From assembly GCA_035651815.1 (NCBI GenBank), contig DASRFB010000101.1, forward strand, positions 1-12,460: 12,460 nt of DNA, written 5' to 3'. Each line of letters starts with the position of its first letter. Position 1 is the stretch's first letter. Both the position numbers and the translations under genes were made by a program. The stretch is from VBDM01 sp035651815 (GTDB lineage: Bacteria; Pseudomonadota; Gammaproteobacteria; Burkholderiales; SG8-39). Shown here in pieces: positions 11,768-12,460 of this stretch. The notes below the pieces were generated by a model. It had not been told where the DNA came from. It saw only the letters and a program-made list of their open reading frames with translations, and ran no database searches.

Positions 11768-12061
11768 GTGAACCCCGGCGAGGAGCGCGCTGCCACGCCC
11801 GAGTCGCGGAGCCAGGACGGCAAGAGCGTCGATCGATTCTGGCTGCAGGCGGGATCGTTCTCCAATCCGAGCGAGGCCGAGAACCTGAAGGCGCGGCTCG
11901 CGCTCGCCGGCTGGGAGGCCGCGGTGCAGGAGGCGGACGTTCCCGACAAGGGCGTGCGCTATCGCGTGCGCCTGGGACCGTACGACAACACCGACGAGCT
12001 CAATCGTATCAAGAGCGAGCTCGCCCGCCGCGGCTTCGATGTGGCGGTGATCAAGTTCTGA
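11768..12061 (+). CDS. FtsN-like SPOR protein, C-terminal SPOR-domain half
   Basis: 97 aa if begun at the first available GTG after the TAG, in the same frame as the upstream half. The SPOR domain covers about residues 24-97, with FWLQAGSF, then A-E-N-L-K-A-R-L, then YRVRLGPY, and it ends FDVAVIKF. This fold binds denuded glycan strands of septal peptidoglycan in proteins such as FtsN, DamX and DedD. The GTG has only a weak GGTCGAG upstream, and the product would lack a membrane anchor or signal. It is therefore unlikely to reach the periplasm and work on its own. Third-position G/C stays high (31 of the 34 codons after the TAG), so the coding pattern has not decayed. The stop is TGA 12059-12061. 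Confidence 0.85.
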   Translation: MNPGEERAATPESRSQDGKSVDRFWLQAGSFSNPSEAENLKARLALAGWEAAVQEADVPDKGVRYRVRLGPYDNTDELNRIKSELARRGFDVAVIKF

Positions 12062-12111
12062 ACGTTCATGCGCTGCCGGCGTCAGCGGAAGATGCCGGCG
12101 CGACGTTATTT
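12061..12111 (+). terminator. Long hairpin between the SPOR gene and dsbA, possible terminator
   Basis: Inner arms GCCGGCGTC (12075-12083) and GATGCCGGC (12091-12099) pair over nine positions with one G-U wobble around loop AGCGGAA. The stem extends through CGC 12071-12073 with GCG 12100-12102 (T12074 bulged), and after an internal loop through AACGT 12061-12065 with ACGTT 12103-12107. The stem overlaps the last base of the stop codon and is followed by only a partial T-rich stretch (TTATTT at 12106-12111). It may end or attenuate transcription before dsbA, or protect an mRNA end. Confidence 0.5.
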
Positions 12112-12137
12112 GCTGCCAACTGCGCTTCGCGCATCTC

Positions 12138-12143
12138 GAGGAG
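12138..12143 (+). promoter_or_regulatory. Ribosome binding site of dsbA
   Basis: GAGGAG, with 8 nt to the ATG at 12152, is the strongest Shine-Dalgarno sequence in the window and fixes the dsbA start. A small perfect hairpin (TGCGC, loop TTC, GCGCA at 12121-12133) lies just upstream and leaves the site free. Confidence 0.75.
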
Positions 12144-12151
12144 TAAGTTTC

Positions 12152-12460
12152 ATGGGTCGAATCACCGCGCGCCTGCTGCCGGGCCTGTCCGGTCTTGCAG
12201 CGGCGCTTCTCATCCTGGCCATCACCGCGTTCGTGCCGGCCGCCCTCGCCCAGCCGCAACTGCAGGAAGGCCGCCAGTACGTGCGGCTCAAGAATCCCGT
12301 CCCGGTCGAGAGCGGCAACAAGATCGAGGTCATCGAATTCTTCTCGTACGGCTGCCCGCACTGCGCCGATCTCGAGCCGATCCTGGAGCAATGGCTCAAG
12401 ACGCTGCCCCCCGACGTGCAGTTCAGGCGCGTGCCGGTGCTGTTCCAGCCGCGCTGGGTC
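12152..12460 (+). CDS. dsbA: Thiol:disulfide interchange protein DsbA (3' end outside window)
   Basis: Periplasmic oxidoreductase that introduces disulfide bonds into secreted proteins and is re-oxidised by DsbB. 103 codons are visible, about half the usual length of roughly 210 residues. The N-terminus MGRITARLLPGL leads into a hydrophobic stretch and an A-L-A / Q cleavage site after residue 33, a clear signal peptide. The mature part begins QPQLQEGRQYVRLKNP and leads to the thioredoxin-fold strand I-E-V-I-E-F-F-S-Y-G-C-P-H-C, with the active site CPHC at 68-71, the classic DsbA dipeptide. The cis-proline loop and helical insertion lie partly or wholly beyond the window. The start is well supported by a strong ribosome site. 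The position after argS and the SPOR gene is typical of betaproteobacteria. Confidence 0.94.
   Translation, partial: MGRITARLLPGLSGLAAALLILAITAFVPAALAQPQLQEGRQYVRLKNPVPVESGNKIEVIEFFSYGCPHCADLEPILEQWLKTLPPDVQFRRVPVLFQPRWV

Overview
The window is a high-GC chromosomal stretch of a betaproteobacterium, judged by eye from strong GC bias at third codon positions. The proteins match remembered betaproteobacterial (Burkholderia-type) GltB and ArgS almost throughout. The order argS, SPOR-domain gene, dsbA is a familiar betaproteobacterial arrangement. All supported genes are on the + strand. This is mostly a housekeeping region, and I found no cryptic defence, mobile or CRISPR system. The points of interest are in gene architecture and intergenic signals.

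Layout. At 1-108 there is a good sigma70-type promoter followed directly by a terminator-like hairpin with six T's, which together form the leader of gltB. gltB (109-4770) and gltD (4803-6239) encode the large and small subunits of NADPH-dependent glutamate synthase, which makes glutamate from glutamine and 2-oxoglutarate. A 106-nt gap with an imperfect direct repeat precedes hemE (6346-7416, uroporphyrinogen decarboxylase, haem synthesis). A 322-nt gap without a credible gene follows. It holds a tandem pair of DnaA-box-like 12-mers enclosed by a 9-bp inverted repeat, just upstream of priA (7739-9718, replication restart helicase).

priA is followed, after a 53-nt gap with a perfect TATAAT, by argS (9772-11418, arginyl-tRNA synthetase). 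Thirteen bases later comes a gene for a membrane-anchored SPOR-domain (FtsN-like) protein. An in-frame TAG splits it into a membrane-anchor half (11432-11740) and a SPOR half (11768-12061). A long hairpin follows, and then dsbA (12152 to the window end, truncated), a periplasmic thiol:disulfide oxidoreductase with a signal peptide and a CPHC active site.

The most interesting points are four. PriA appears to lack the winged-helix domain found between the 3'-end-binding and helicase domains of the E. coli protein. The SPOR gene is broken by a single in-frame amber codon while its coding character continues through it. The gltB leader combines a promoter with a possible attenuator. The priA upstream region carries DnaA-box-like repeats.
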